In this document: piece after piece, positions 36,991 to 45,958 of the stretch | Numbering within the stretch: the stretch's first letter is position 1 | Layout of the letters: each line of letters opens with the position of its first letter | Source: Eubacterium sp. | Lineage (GTDB): Bacteria > Bacillota > Clostridia > Oscillospirales > Ruminococcaceae | DNA length: 50,282 bases | Reading direction: 5' to 3' | Assembly: GCA_031271685.1 (NCBI GenBank) | Contig: JAISVH010000035.1 | Span: 1-50,282, forward strand | Program-made: the position numbers and the translations under genes | Notes under the pieces: generated by a model | The model's input: only the letters and a program-made list of their open reading frames with translations | What the model was told of the DNA's origin: nothing | The model's database searches: none

Positions 36991-37886
36991 ATCTCTCCCT
37001 CCTTTTTATAATTATGGAGCTTCATTATACGAGAGAGATTTATCCGCATCTTTTTACGATCACTTATCATATCAATAAATCCGTTCATAAGCAAATATTC
37101 TGAAGACTGAAAATCGTCCGGCAGCTGTTGGCGTATCGTGTCCTGAATCACCCTACGCCCGGCAAACCCAACCAACACTTTTGGCTCAGCTATAATAATG
37201 TCGCCAAGTGAAGCAAATGAAGCGGTTACCCCTCCCGTGGTAGGATCGGTCAGCACAGTAATATAAAGCCCTCCGGTCTGACTGAATTTTGCCACCGCGC
37301 CACTGGTTTTCGCCATCTGCATAAGCGAAATTATCCCCTCCTGCATCCGTGCGCCACCCGAAGCCGTAAACATCACAACCGGTAATTTGTGCTTCCCTGC
37401 ATACTCAAAGGCGCGGGTTATCTTCTCACCTGCAACACTACCCATACTGGCCATCATAAAGTGGCTGTCCATAATACCCAAAACCGCCCTATAGCCACGA
37501 ATAAAGCAGGTTCCGGTTATTACGCCGTCATTTATCTCATATTTTTCAGAAAGCGAGTTTAATTTTTCTTCATAATCTGGATACCCTATCGGATTCTGCG
37601 AAGTCATGTTTTTGTTAAACTCGACAAATGTGCCATAATCCGCAGTATAATCCAATCTTTCACGCCATGTCAACCGTGCGTGATAGTTACATTCAGGGCA
37701 GATTTTAATATTATTTTCAAACTCTTCAATAAGAGTTTCCGTACGACAACGCGGACATTTAAAAAAAATGTCGTCTGGCACTCCTTTTTTCTCGCTAATC
37801 TGCGTTTCCCCGATATGAGCGGCGTCAAGAAAACGATCTTTTACGGTTTTTAATAAATCCTCTAGCATTAATGTGTTTCCTTCCAA
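36987..37886 (-). CDS. accD: Acetyl-CoA carboxylase carboxyltransferase beta subunit
   Basis: Zn finger CPRCRTETL...CPECNYHARL; SGGARMQEGIISLMQMAKTSGA; DPTTGGVTASFA; GFAGRRVIQDT. Confidence 0.96.
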   Translation of the reverse strand: MEGNTLMLEDLLKTVKDRFLDAAHIGETQISEKKGVPDDIFFKCPRCRTETLIEEFENNIKICPECNYHARLTWRERLDYTADYGTFVEFNKNMTSQNPIGYPDYEEKLNSLSEKYEINDGVITGTCFIRGYRAVLGIMDSHFMMASMGSVAGEKITRAFEYAGKHKLPVVMFTASGGARMQEGIISLMQMAKTSGAVAKFSQTGGLYITVLTDPTTGGVTASFASLGDIIIAEPKVLVGFAGRRVIQDTIRQQLPDDFQSSEYLLMNGFIDMISDRKKMRINLSRIMKLHNYKKEGEI

Positions 37887-37902
37887 AAATTATCAGCTTT
37901 AT

Positions 37903-39246
37903 TCAAATCAGCTTCTTACGATTTAAAAAACCGATATCGAATTTCCCGGATTGAAATTCATTATCTTTTAATAGATTCAGCTGAAAATCAATGTTTGTCT
38001 GAACGCCTTCAATCAAAAATTCTGATAAAGCTATGCGCATTTTCGTAATTGACTCCTCACGCGTATTGCCCTTAACGATAACTTTAGCGATCATAGGATC
38101 ATAAAACGGTGAAATCTGATAGCCCTGAAATACTGCGGTGTCTATTCTTACATTAAACCCGCCGGGCAAATGAAGCGACTGTATTTTTCCGGGCGAAGGC
38201 CTAAAATCGTCCTGAGGATCCTCGGCATTTATGCGGCATTCTATAACATGTCCGGAAAAGCTTATATCATTCTGACTAAACGATAATCTCTCTCCCGCCG
38301 CTATTTTTATTTGTTCCTTAATAAGATCAATACCGGTTATCATCTCCGTCACCGGATGTTCCACTTGAATTCGCGCGTTCATCTCCATAAAATAAAAATT
38401 AAGGTCGTCGTCAACCAAAAACTCTATGGTACCTGCATTGTGATAGCCGCATGCCCTAGCCGCATTTACAGCCGCATCACCCATTTTTTCACGCAGTTCA
38501 GGCGTCATAACCGGGCTAGGACTTTCCTCAAGCAATTTTTGGTTGCGTCGCTGGCACGAACAATCTCGTTCTCCTAAATGCACGACATTGCCGTGCTCAT
38601 CCGCGAGAAGCTGAATTTCTATATGCCTGGGATTAACAATAAATTTTTCAATATATAAATCCCCGTTTTTAAAACTTGACAAAGCTTCGCTTTTAGCTGC
38701 AACCATATTTTTTTCAAGATCGTCCTCTGAAGCGACGTATTTTATTCCGCGTCCTCCGCCCCCCGCGCTGGCCTTTATCATTATGGGGTAGCCAATCTTT
38801 TCGGCCGTCTCCCGCGCTTCGTCAAAATTATTTATAATCCCATCCGAACCCGGAACTACAGGTACTCCTGCATTTCTCATGGTTTTTTTTGCGTTTGCCT
38901 TATCTCCCATGGCATCCATGGCTTTTACTCCGGGTCCTATCCACTTTATACCGCATTTGCCGCAAAGCTCAACAAACGCGCTGTTTTCCGACAAAAACCC
39001 GAATCCTGGATGTATTGCTTCCGCTCCGGTCAACTCACACGCCGATAAAACAGACTTAACGTTAAGATAACTGTCCTTAGAAAGAGGAGGCCCTATACAG
39101 ACAGCTTCGTCAGCCACATATGCATGAAGCGAATTCCTGTCAGCTGTGCTGTAAACCGCGACCGTTTTTACTCCCAGCTCACGGCAGGCGCGAATTATCC
39201 GTATAGCTATCTCTCCCCTGTTGGCGATTAGTATTTTTCCAAACAT
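37903..39246 (-). CDS. accC: Acetyl-CoA carboxylase biotin carboxylase subunit
   Basis: FGKILIANRGEIAIRIIRACRELG, KASAGGGGRGIKYV, ERDCSCQRRNQKLLEESPSP, MNARIQVEHPVTE. Confidence 0.97.
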   Translation of the reverse strand: MFGKILIANRGEIAIRIIRACRELGVKTVAVYSTADRNSLHAYVADEAVCIGPPLSKDSYLNVKSVLSACELTGAEAIHPGFGFLSENSAFVELCGKCGIKWIGPGVKAMDAMGDKANAKKTMRNAGVPVVPGSDGIINNFDEARETAEKIGYPIMIKASAGGGGRGIKYVASEDDLEKNMVAAKSEALSSFKNGDLYIEKFIVNPRHIEIQLLADEHGNVVHLGERDCSCQRRNQKLLEESPSPVMTPELREKMGDAAVNAARACGYHNAGTIEFLVDDDLNFYFMEMNARIQVEHPVTEMITGIDLIKEQIKIAAGERLSFSQNDISFSGHVIECRINAEDPQDDFRPSPGKIQSLHLPGGFNVRIDTAVFQGYQISPFYDPMIAKVIVKGNTREESITKMRIALSEFLIEGVQTNIDFQLNLLKDNEFQSGKFDIGFLNRKKLI

Positions 39247-39295
39247 AAATTCTCCGAAATTAATAATAGACTTCTTGCGTAATTAAAACGCAACG

Positions 39296-39440
39296 GATTA
39301 AGAAACAAAATTTTCGCCGAACTAGGCAATTTTGCCGCGAATATCCGTTGATATTTAAAGCAAAATTAACGAAGTTTGGCGAGGAATACGCAAGTGATTT
39401 GTACGTCAAGCCGTTAAGCGTGAGTTGTGCGGTGTCGCCC
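39296..39440 (+). repeat. Repeat C (copy 3), between fabZ and accC
   Basis: GAACTAGGCAATTTTGCCGCGAATATCCGTTGATATTTAAAGCAAAATTAACGAAGTTTGGCGAGGAATACGCAAGTGATTTGTACGTCAAGCCGTTAAGCGTGAGTTGTGCGGTGT. Confidence 0.9.
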
Positions 39441-39475
39441 ATGATATTTTCTAAGTTAATTAACTAATAGTCATC

Positions 39476-39519
39476 ATGTAACCCATCGCCTAAGAAGCGA
39501 GGGACATGAACGCGGTTAT
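39476..39519 (-). repeat. Repeat B
   Basis: CATGTAACCCATCGCCTAAGAAGCGAGGGACATGAACGCGGTTATG. Confidence 0.7.
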
Positions 39520-39521
39520 GC

Positions 39522-39601
39522 TTATCTCAAATAAAATAGTTGCCAAAAAACTGCGTAAAAACCATACTCCAAAATTTTTGCTTGATTTTTTTGACTATTT
39601 T
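39522..39601 (-). repeat. Repeat G (copy 2)
   Basis: Reverse complement AAAATAGTCAAAAAAATCAAGCAAAAATTTTGGAGTATGGTTTTTACGCAGTTTTTTGGCAACTATTTTATTTGAGATAAG matches 34051-34129. Confidence 0.75.
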
Positions 39602-39618
39602 TTTATTTGATGCAAATA

Positions 39619-40047
39619 TTATTTCAATGCAAAGCTGATTTCCGCCGAAACTGCCTTTTCTCCATTCACAGTCGCAAGCCCCTTTCCTATCCCAACAGGG
39701 CCTTTTACCTTAATGATTTCCACCTCTAGCCTTAAATCATCGCCAGGCACTACCTGCCGCCTGAATTTTGCTTCCCTTACCCCACCAAAAAAACCTATTT
39801 TCCCCTTATTTTCAGGCAAAAAAAGCATAGCGGCAGCACCCGACTGAGCCATCATTTCAAGCATAAGCACTCCGGGCACTACCGGATATCCGGGAAAATG
39901 CCCCTTAAACCAAAAATCGTCCTCTTTTGTATACTTCATAGCAACGACTCTTTTTCCCGGCTCCATCTCCAATATTTCGTCAATCAGCAAAAAAGGGTCC
40001 CTGTGCGGTATTATTTCCATAATTTGATCTTTATTAAACAATGCCAT
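39619..40047 (-). CDS. fabZ: 3-hydroxyacyl-ACP dehydratase
   Basis: IMEIIPHRDPFLLIDEI, WFKGHFPGYPVVPGVLMLEMMAQSGA. Confidence 0.96.
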   Translation of the reverse strand: MALFNKDQIMEIIPHRDPFLLIDEILEMEPGKRVVAMKYTKEDDFWFKGHFPGYPVVPGVLMLEMMAQSGAAAMLFLPENKGKIGFFGGVREAKFRRQVVPGDDLRLEVEIIKVKGPVGIGKGLATVNGEKAVSAEISFALK

Positions 40048-40062
40048 GTTTAAAACTCCCGT

Positions 40063-40515
40063 CTATCTGATCAGCATTAACTTCTGGTCGAACTCGACCG
40101 CCTCTCCGTTTTTAGCGAATATCTCTCCTACCGTCCCGTCGAATTCTGACAAAACCTCGTTCATCAGCTTCATACTCTCAATAATGCAGATCACCTGGCC
40201 TTTTTTTACAATGTCTCCGATCTTGACAAAAGGCTTGCTGTCAGGCGACGGAGCTTCATAAAAAGTCCCTACGATTGGCGATTTAACAAGATTTCCGTTA
40301 ATCTCTTCAACAACAACCGACGACCTGCCCGACAAAGCTGAATTATCCGGCTTTGCCCCCCTACCCGCATAGTTAATCGGCGAGACCGATTGTTTTGCCG
40401 CAATGTTTATCTTAACGCTTTCGGCATCTACAGAAATATACTGCAAATCCTGCTCCTTCATTATTTTAGCCAACGCCTCGACTGATCGGATGTAATCTTT
40501 CATAATCGTTACCAT
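40063..40515 (-). CDS. accB: Acetyl-CoA carboxylase biotin carboxyl carrier protein
   Basis: VKSPIVGTFYEAPSPDSKPFVKIGDIVKKGQVICIIESMKLMNEVLSEFDG; biotinylation-type motif ESMKL. Confidence 0.96.
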   Translation of the reverse strand: MVTIMKDYIRSVEALAKIMKEQDLQYISVDAESVKINIAAKQSVSPINYAGRGAKPDNSALSGRSSVVVEEINGNLVKSPIVGTFYEAPSPDSKPFVKIGDIVKKGQVICIIESMKLMNEVLSEFDGTVGEIFAKNGEAVEFDQKLMLIR

Positions 40516-40540
40516 TCCTTAATAATAAATAAAAACAATA

Positions 40541-41776
40541 TTAGACAGGCCTAAAACAGATGCACGCGTTATGTCCGCCAAATCCCAGCGAATTAGACAG
40601 CGCTCCGGTGATATTTAATTTCCGGTTTCCTTCCGTAACATAGTCAAGATCGCACTCAGGGTCGGGAACCTTATATCCAACGGTCTTATGCGCTATACCA
40701 TTCTTGATTTGTAAAACCGTGGCCGCCGCTTCCACTCCGCCCGCAGCGCCAAGCAGATGCCCTATCATGGATTTTGTGGAATTTATTGCGATACCGCCCG
40801 CATGATTTCCAAAAACAATTTTTACAGCGTTTGTTTCAGTTTTGTCATTTAATTCAGTTGAAGTTCCGTGGGCGTTAATATAGTTGATTTCTGAAAAATC
40901 CATCCCCGATTCTTTTACTGCCAGTTCCATTGCTTTTGCCCCCCCAAAACCGTCAGGGTCAGGGCTTGTTTCGTGAAAAGCGTCGCATGTGGCCCCATAT
41001 CCGCATATTTCAGCGTAAATATTTGCACCGCGACGTTTCGCGCGCTCATACTCCTCAAGAATCAGTATGCCGGCACCGTCTCCTAGCACAAAACCGCCGC
41101 GTTCCTTATCAAACGGAATAGAGGATCTGTCGGGATCTTCGCTGCGCGAAAGCGCACGCATATTGTTAAATCCGGCATAAGCAAATCCTAAATGGCAGGA
41201 TTCAGTACCGCCGGATACAGCCGCGTCAATATAACCATGCTTGATCGCGCGAAAAGCCTCGCCTACCGCATGGGTAGAGCTTGCGCAAGCCGATACGGGA
41301 CAGTAATTAATACCTTTAAATCCAGTTTTTATTGCAACGACACCCGCGGCCATATTACCAATCATCATAGGTATTGTGAAAACCGATACTCTGCCGTTTC
41401 CCTTGTTGTGATAAGCCATAATCTGCTCTTCACTGGTATACATCCCTCCTATGCCGGACCCTATAATTACCCCGACCCTATATGGATCGATTTCCTTAAA
41501 ATCTGTTCCGCAGTCAACCAAAGCTTCATTTGCCGCCACTACGGCATACTGTGTGATAATATCAGTGCGTCGAAGCTCTTTTTTTTCAAAGCATTCTCCC
41601 GGCAAAAAATCCTTAACCTTTGATTGTACCTTAAGCGTTTCACTTTGTCCGGGAAACCATGAGCCAAGCGTAAATCCATGTCGGTTTGACATAATACTTT
41701 CCCAAAATTCGTTTTTATTATTACCGATAGAAGTTATAACCCCTATACCGGTTATAACGACCCTTCTGCCACTCAA
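40541..41776 (-). CDS. fabF: 3-oxoacyl-ACP synthase II
   Basis: RRVVITGIGVITSIGNN, PVSACASSTHAVGEAFRAI, NAHGTSTELNDKTE, KSMIGHLLGAAGGVEA, NSLGFGGHNAC. Confidence 0.96.
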   Translation of the reverse strand: MSGRRVVITGIGVITSIGNNKNEFWESIMSNRHGFTLGSWFPGQSETLKVQSKVKDFLPGECFEKKELRRTDIITQYAVVAANEALVDCGTDFKEIDPYRVGVIIGSGIGGMYTSEEQIMAYHNKGNGRVSVFTIPMMIGNMAAGVVAIKTGFKGINYCPVSACASSTHAVGEAFRAIKHGYIDAAVSGGTESCHLGFAYAGFNNMRALSRSEDPDRSSIPFDKERGGFVLGDGAGILILEEYERAKRRGANIYAEICGYGATCDAFHETSPDPDGFGGAKAMELAVKESGMDFSEINYINAHGTSTELNDKTETNAVKIVFGNHAGGIAINSTKSMIGHLLGAAGGVEAAATVLQIKNGIAHKTVGYKVPDPECDLDYVTEGNRKLNITGALSNSLGFGGHNACICFRPV

Positions 41777-41867
41777 AGAAACACCTCCAAAAGTAATTAA
41801 TAGTTAATAATTTTTGTTTTTATCGGTTTACCTCGCAAACCAATAAACATTATCCCTTGTCAGTCGC

Positions 41868-42620
41868 TTACATTACTAATCCCCCGCTTATCTCAATTAC
41901 CTGACCTGTGATATACGAGCTGTCCTTTCCTGCCAAAAATGACACCGCCCCCGCAATTTCGCAGGCATCGCCATAACGTTTCATAGCAACCGAATCAAGC
42001 ATTAACTTTTTTTGCTCGCTTGAGAGCGAGTCAGTCATATCCGACCTTATAAATCCGGGCGCAACCGCATTAACGGTTATCCCACGAGAACCAAGCTCTT
42101 TTGCCGCGCTTTTGGTCATTCCTACGATTGCCGCTTTTGACGCGCTGTAGTTCACTTGCCCCTTATTTCCATATAGTCCCACTACCGATGAAATATTTAT
42201 TATTCTGCCGCTTTTTTGTTTCATCATTACTGCGCCGACTAGCTTCATCATGTTAAAAACACTCTTTTGATTGATAGCGATAACCAAATCGTAATTCTCC
42301 TCAGACATCCTAACCATTAATCCGTCTCGAGTTATTCCTGCGTTATTGACCAACACGTCAATACTCCCAAAGCTGTTTTTAATATCGCTCACCATTTTTT
42401 CGCATTCACTATATTTTGAAACGTCTGCAAAAAAACATTCGGCTTTCACTCCAAAAGCGCGACACTTCCCGGCAATTTCACCGGCGCTTTTTATTGACGT
42501 GTCAGAATTTATATCATTTATCACAATGTCAAAGCCGTCTTCTGCAAGCCTTTGCGCTATAGCAGAACCTATACCTCGCCCTGCCCCGGTAATGACTGCT
42601 GTTCCCATTCTCCACCTCAC
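41868..42620 (-). CDS. fabG: 3-oxoacyl-ACP reductase
   Basis: AVITGAGRGIGSAIAQRLAEDG, VNNAGITRDGLMVRM, ISSVVGLYGNKGQVNYSASKA, TVNAVAPGFIRSDMTD. Confidence 0.96.
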   Translation of the reverse strand: MRWRMGTAVITGAGRGIGSAIAQRLAEDGFDIVINDINSDTSIKSAGEIAGKCRAFGVKAECFFADVSKYSECEKMVSDIKNSFGSIDVLVNNAGITRDGLMVRMSEENYDLVIAINQKSVFNMMKLVGAVMMKQKSGRIINISSVVGLYGNKGQVNYSASKAAIVGMTKSAAKELGSRGITVNAVAPGFIRSDMTDSLSSEQKKLMLDSVAMKRYGDACEIAGAVSFLAGKDSSYITGQVIEISGGLVM

Positions 42621-42704
42621 ATAATTTATTTTTTCACTTGTCCGTTGGCAATACCTAAGAAATCTATAGTTTTTTTAACAAATCCAAGCTTCTAAATCTT
42701 TTAA

Positions 42705-43631
42705 TCATAAAAGCTTTTCGGCCTCTGCGATAATATCATTAACGATCTCCGCCGCCGACTGCACTTTTCTGACCATCCCGGCAATCGCGCCGCACAAAAA
42801 GCTGCCGCTTTCAATGTTGCCGTCACAAACAGCGCGTTTAAGCGCCCCGGCGGTTTTTTCCTCAAATTCCTCCGGGGTTCCGCCGTCCCGTTCAAAAGTA
42901 AGAAGGTCTCTCGCGAAACGAGTCTTAACCCCGCGGCAGGGATGTCCGGTAAACCTGCCTGTCACTATGCTGTCGGTATCCTTAGCTGAAATAACTAAAT
43001 TTCTATAATTTTCATGTATCTGGCATTCCTCTGCTACTAAAAATCTTGTCCCTATCTGCACTCCTTCGGCACCCAGCATAAAACCCGCTGCGAAACCACG
43101 TCCGTCAGCAATCCCGCCTGCCGCGATAACAGGAACCGATACTGCATCAACTACCTGAGGTACAAGGCAAAAAGTGGTTATTTCCCCAATATGACCGCCG
43201 CTTTCGCTTCCCTCGGCAATAACCGCGTCAGCGCCTGAGCGCTCCATGCGTTTAGCCAACGCCACGCTAGGTATAACTGGGATGACTTTTATTCCCGCGG
43301 CTTTCCATTTCTCAATATATTTTCCCGGATTACCGGCCCCGGTAGTAACAAAAGCAACTTTTTTGTCGATCACCAACTGTGATAAATCATCAGCATTAGG
43401 AGACAGCATCATAATATTAAGCCCAAAAGGCTTGTCAGTCAACTTTTTACATTTTTCAATTTCCATTTCAATAACTTCTGCCGGAGCGTTGCCGCCGGCT
43501 ATTATCCCCGCGCCCCCGGCGTTAGACACCGCAGATGCAAGCCTATGTTCGGCGATCCAAGCCATACCACCCTGTAAAACAGGGTATTTTATCCCTAAAA
43601 GTGTACAAATTCTGTTATTGTCAAACTTCAT
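42705..43631 (-). CDS. fabK: Enoyl-ACP reductase II (FMN-dependent)
   Basis: LGIKYPVLQGGMAWIAEHRLASAVSNAGGAGIIAGGNAP; AEGSESGGHIGEITTFCLVPQVVDAVSVPVIAAGGIADGRGFAA. Confidence 0.94.
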   Translation of the reverse strand: MKFDNNRICTLLGIKYPVLQGGMAWIAEHRLASAVSNAGGAGIIAGGNAPAEVIEMEIEKCKKLTDKPFGLNIMMLSPNADDLSQLVIDKKVAFVTTGAGNPGKYIEKWKAAGIKVIPVIPSVALAKRMERSGADAVIAEGSESGGHIGEITTFCLVPQVVDAVSVPVIAAGGIADGRGFAAGFMLGAEGVQIGTRFLVAEECQIHENYRNLVISAKDTDSIVTGRFTGHPCRGVKTRFARDLLTFERDGGTPEEFEEKTAGALKRAVCDGNIESGSFLCGAIAGMVRKVQSAAEIVNDIIAEAEKLL

Positions 43632-43710
43632 ATAAACCCCCAGACATTAATAATTATTTAAATCATAAAAATACCAATAAAAATCATAGCGATCTGTTTT
43701 CCATCCGTTC

Positions 43711-43869
43711 TTAAGGCAACACCGCACAACTCACGCTTAACGGCTTGGCGCACAAATCACTTGCGTATTTCTCGCCAAACTTCATTAATTTTGCCTTAAA
43801 TATCAACGGATATTCGCGGCAAAATTGCATTGTTTTACGACAAAAATCTTATGTGATATTTTGTCTGCC
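43711..43869 (-). repeat. Repeat C (copy 4, inverted relative to the others), between fabH and fabK
   Basis: TTAAGGCAACACCGCACAACTCACGCTTAACGGCTTGGCGCACAAATCACTTGCGTATTTCTCGCCAAACTTCATTAATTTTGCCTTAAATATCAACGGATATTCGCGGCAAAATTGC. Confidence 0.9.
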
Positions 43870-43896
43870 GTTTGTTGAAGGGGTAATAATATTTAG

Positions 43897-44886
43897 TTAG
43901 TATTCAAAACAGATAGAGCCAAACGTCAATCCAGCTCCAAACGCCACGATACAGATTTTCATCCCCCGCTCAAGCCTGTTAGATTTTTTCAGTTCGTCAA
44001 GCATTGTCGGAATGCAGGCGCTTGAAATATTTGCCCGAGTATTTATGTGAGTATAGATTTTATCCATCGTTAGACCTAATCCTTTTATTGCCGACTTTAT
44101 TATCCTAATATTTGCCTGATGAGGGATTATAATATCAAACTGTGAAGGACTCATGCCAAGCTTTTCAGCCGCTTTTTCCGCGGCGGTCTGCATTACCTCA
44201 ACAGCGAATTTATACACGGCTTTGCCATCCATAAACATATGCGGCGTTTTCTTCGTCTGCTCGTATCTATTTTCAAATTTATGGTTAGGCTCATAATTAA
44301 CTTTGCAGTATAACGAATTGTCTTCCTCGCATTCCGGGTTAGAACTAATATATGACGAATAAATACCTTCGCCTTTTTCAGCGATTATAGCGCCTGCGCC
44401 GTCGCCGAAAAGCACGGCGGTCGTGCGATCGTTAAAATCAACATGTGACGATAATTTTTCACTTGCCACTACTAAAATTTTTTGATAAACGCCTAGCGCT
44501 AAATAAGACCTGGCAATATCCAACGCGCTGACAAACCCTGTGCAGGCGGCGTTAACGTCTAAGCAGCCAGCTCCTTTAATGCTCAACGCATCCGAAACCT
44601 GACAAGAAAGCGACGGATAAAAATAATCCGGCGTAGATGTGGAAACAATAACATAATCTATTTCTCCGGGAAAACAGCCGCTGTCTTCGAGAGCATTTCT
44701 TGCCGCGGCAATTGCCATTTCAGAATTTTTTCCGTTAAAATGAAACCGTCGTTCACTAATACCCGTGCGGCTAGTTATCCATTCGTCGTTGGTATCCAAA
44801 AAACATGCGAAATCATCGTTTTTAATCCGATATTCAGGAACAAAGCTGCCTGTCCCGATAATATTTATTCCGCCAAAGCCGCCCAT
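43897..44886 (-). CDS. fabH: 3-oxoacyl-ACP synthase III
   Basis: INIIGTGSFVPEYRIKNDDFA, DTNDEWITSRTGISERRF, DVNAACTGFVSALDIA, IPHQANIRII. Confidence 0.95.
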   Translation of the reverse strand: MGGFGGINIIGTGSFVPEYRIKNDDFACFLDTNDEWITSRTGISERRFHFNGKNSEMAIAAARNALEDSGCFPGEIDYVIVSTSTPDYFYPSLSCQVSDALSIKGAGCLDVNAACTGFVSALDIARSYLALGVYQKILVVASEKLSSHVDFNDRTTAVLFGDGAGAIIAEKGEGIYSSYISSNPECEEDNSLYCKVNYEPNHKFENRYEQTKKTPHMFMDGKAVYKFAVEVMQTAAEKAAEKLGMSPSQFDIIIPHQANIRIIKSAIKGLGLTMDKIYTHINTRANISSACIPTMLDELKKSNRLERGMKICIVAFGAGLTFGSICFEY

Positions 44887-45016
44887 ATTAATATTACTCC
44901 TTGATTTTACCTTAAAAATATTGTATAATTATTCAATAACATGTATATATATTTTATCTTTTATTTAGGCCTTTGTCAATATAATTTTTAAATATAGAAA
45001 GGATTTATATTAAATT

Positions 45017-45958
45017 ATGGGCAAAACAGTATATTTATTCTCCGGTCAGGGAGCGCAATATATGGGAATGGGCTTAGATTTTGCTGGAAACAGAGAAGTA
45101 AAAGATATTTTTTCTTTAGGCTCTGAAATCTTGGGTTGGGACATCATAAGCGCTATCCGCGACAAATCTAAAGAAGAATTAGGAAACACTCTTATCTCTC
45201 AGCCCGCCATATTTTCAGTATCTTTAGCAGCGCTTAAAATGGCGGAAAGCGCCGGTTTAAAGGCACAAGCCGTCGCCGGCCACTCATTGGGAGAATATGC
45301 GGCATTGGTCGCCTCGAAAATTCTGTCCGCCGAAGAAGGTTTTAAAGCTATAAAATTAAGATGTGAAGCTATGAACCGAGCGGCGCTTAAAAATCCCGGA
45401 GGCATGGCGGCGGTTTTGGGGGCCGAGTCCGAACAAGTTGACCAGATATGCAAGGAAATAAGCAAAAAAGGCGCTGATTATTATATAATTTCCGCGAACT
45501 ATAATTCACCCGCTCAAACAGTCATTTCCGGGACCGTCGCCGGACTCCAAACGGCTATTGACATGCTTAAGGCAGCGGGAATTCGCAAAGTTATAAGGCT
45601 TGCCGTTTCAGCCGCCTTTCACTCGCTCCTGATGGAAAGCGCCGCTAACGAAGTTGAAAGCGGACTTAAAAACTTTAAATTTAAAGAGCCTATCGTAGAA
45701 TTTTATTCTAACATAAACGGAAACAAGCTTGAAGACTATTCGGATATGCCCGGATATCTTGGAAAACATATTTGTGCGCCGGTGAGATTCGTAAATGAGT
45801 TAACAGCACTAAAAAACAACGGATATGATACATTTATCGAGTTAGGTCCTGATAAAATTTTAACAGGATTAGTTAAAAAAACTCTTTTAGATGTAAAAGC
45901 CGTTAATATCGAAAATAACGAAACGCTTAACGCCGTAAAAAAGGAGCTTTTATGCTGA
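45017..45958 (+). CDS. fabD: ACP S-malonyltransferase
   Basis: YLFSGQGAQYMGMG, AVAGHSLGEYAALVA, VSAAFHSLLM, FIELGPDKILTGLVKK. Confidence 0.95.
   Translation: MGKTVYLFSGQGAQYMGMGLDFAGNREVKDIFSLGSEILGWDIISAIRDKSKEELGNTLISQPAIFSVSLAALKMAESAGLKAQAVAGHSLGEYAALVASKILSAEEGFKAIKLRCEAMNRAALKNPGGMAAVLGAESEQVDQICKEISKKGADYYIISANYNSPAQTVISGTVAGLQTAIDMLKAAGIRKVIRLAVSAAFHSLLMESAANEVESGLKNFKFKEPIVEFYSNINGNKLEDYSDMPGYLGKHICAPVRFVNELTALKNNGYDTFIELGPDKILTGLVKKTLLDVKAVNIENNETLNAVKKELLC

Noticed and set aside
44887-45016. FapR/FabT operator in the fabH-fabD divergent intergenic region
   Set aside because: TATAAT-like sequence is present, but no convincing conserved operator could be identified by eye.
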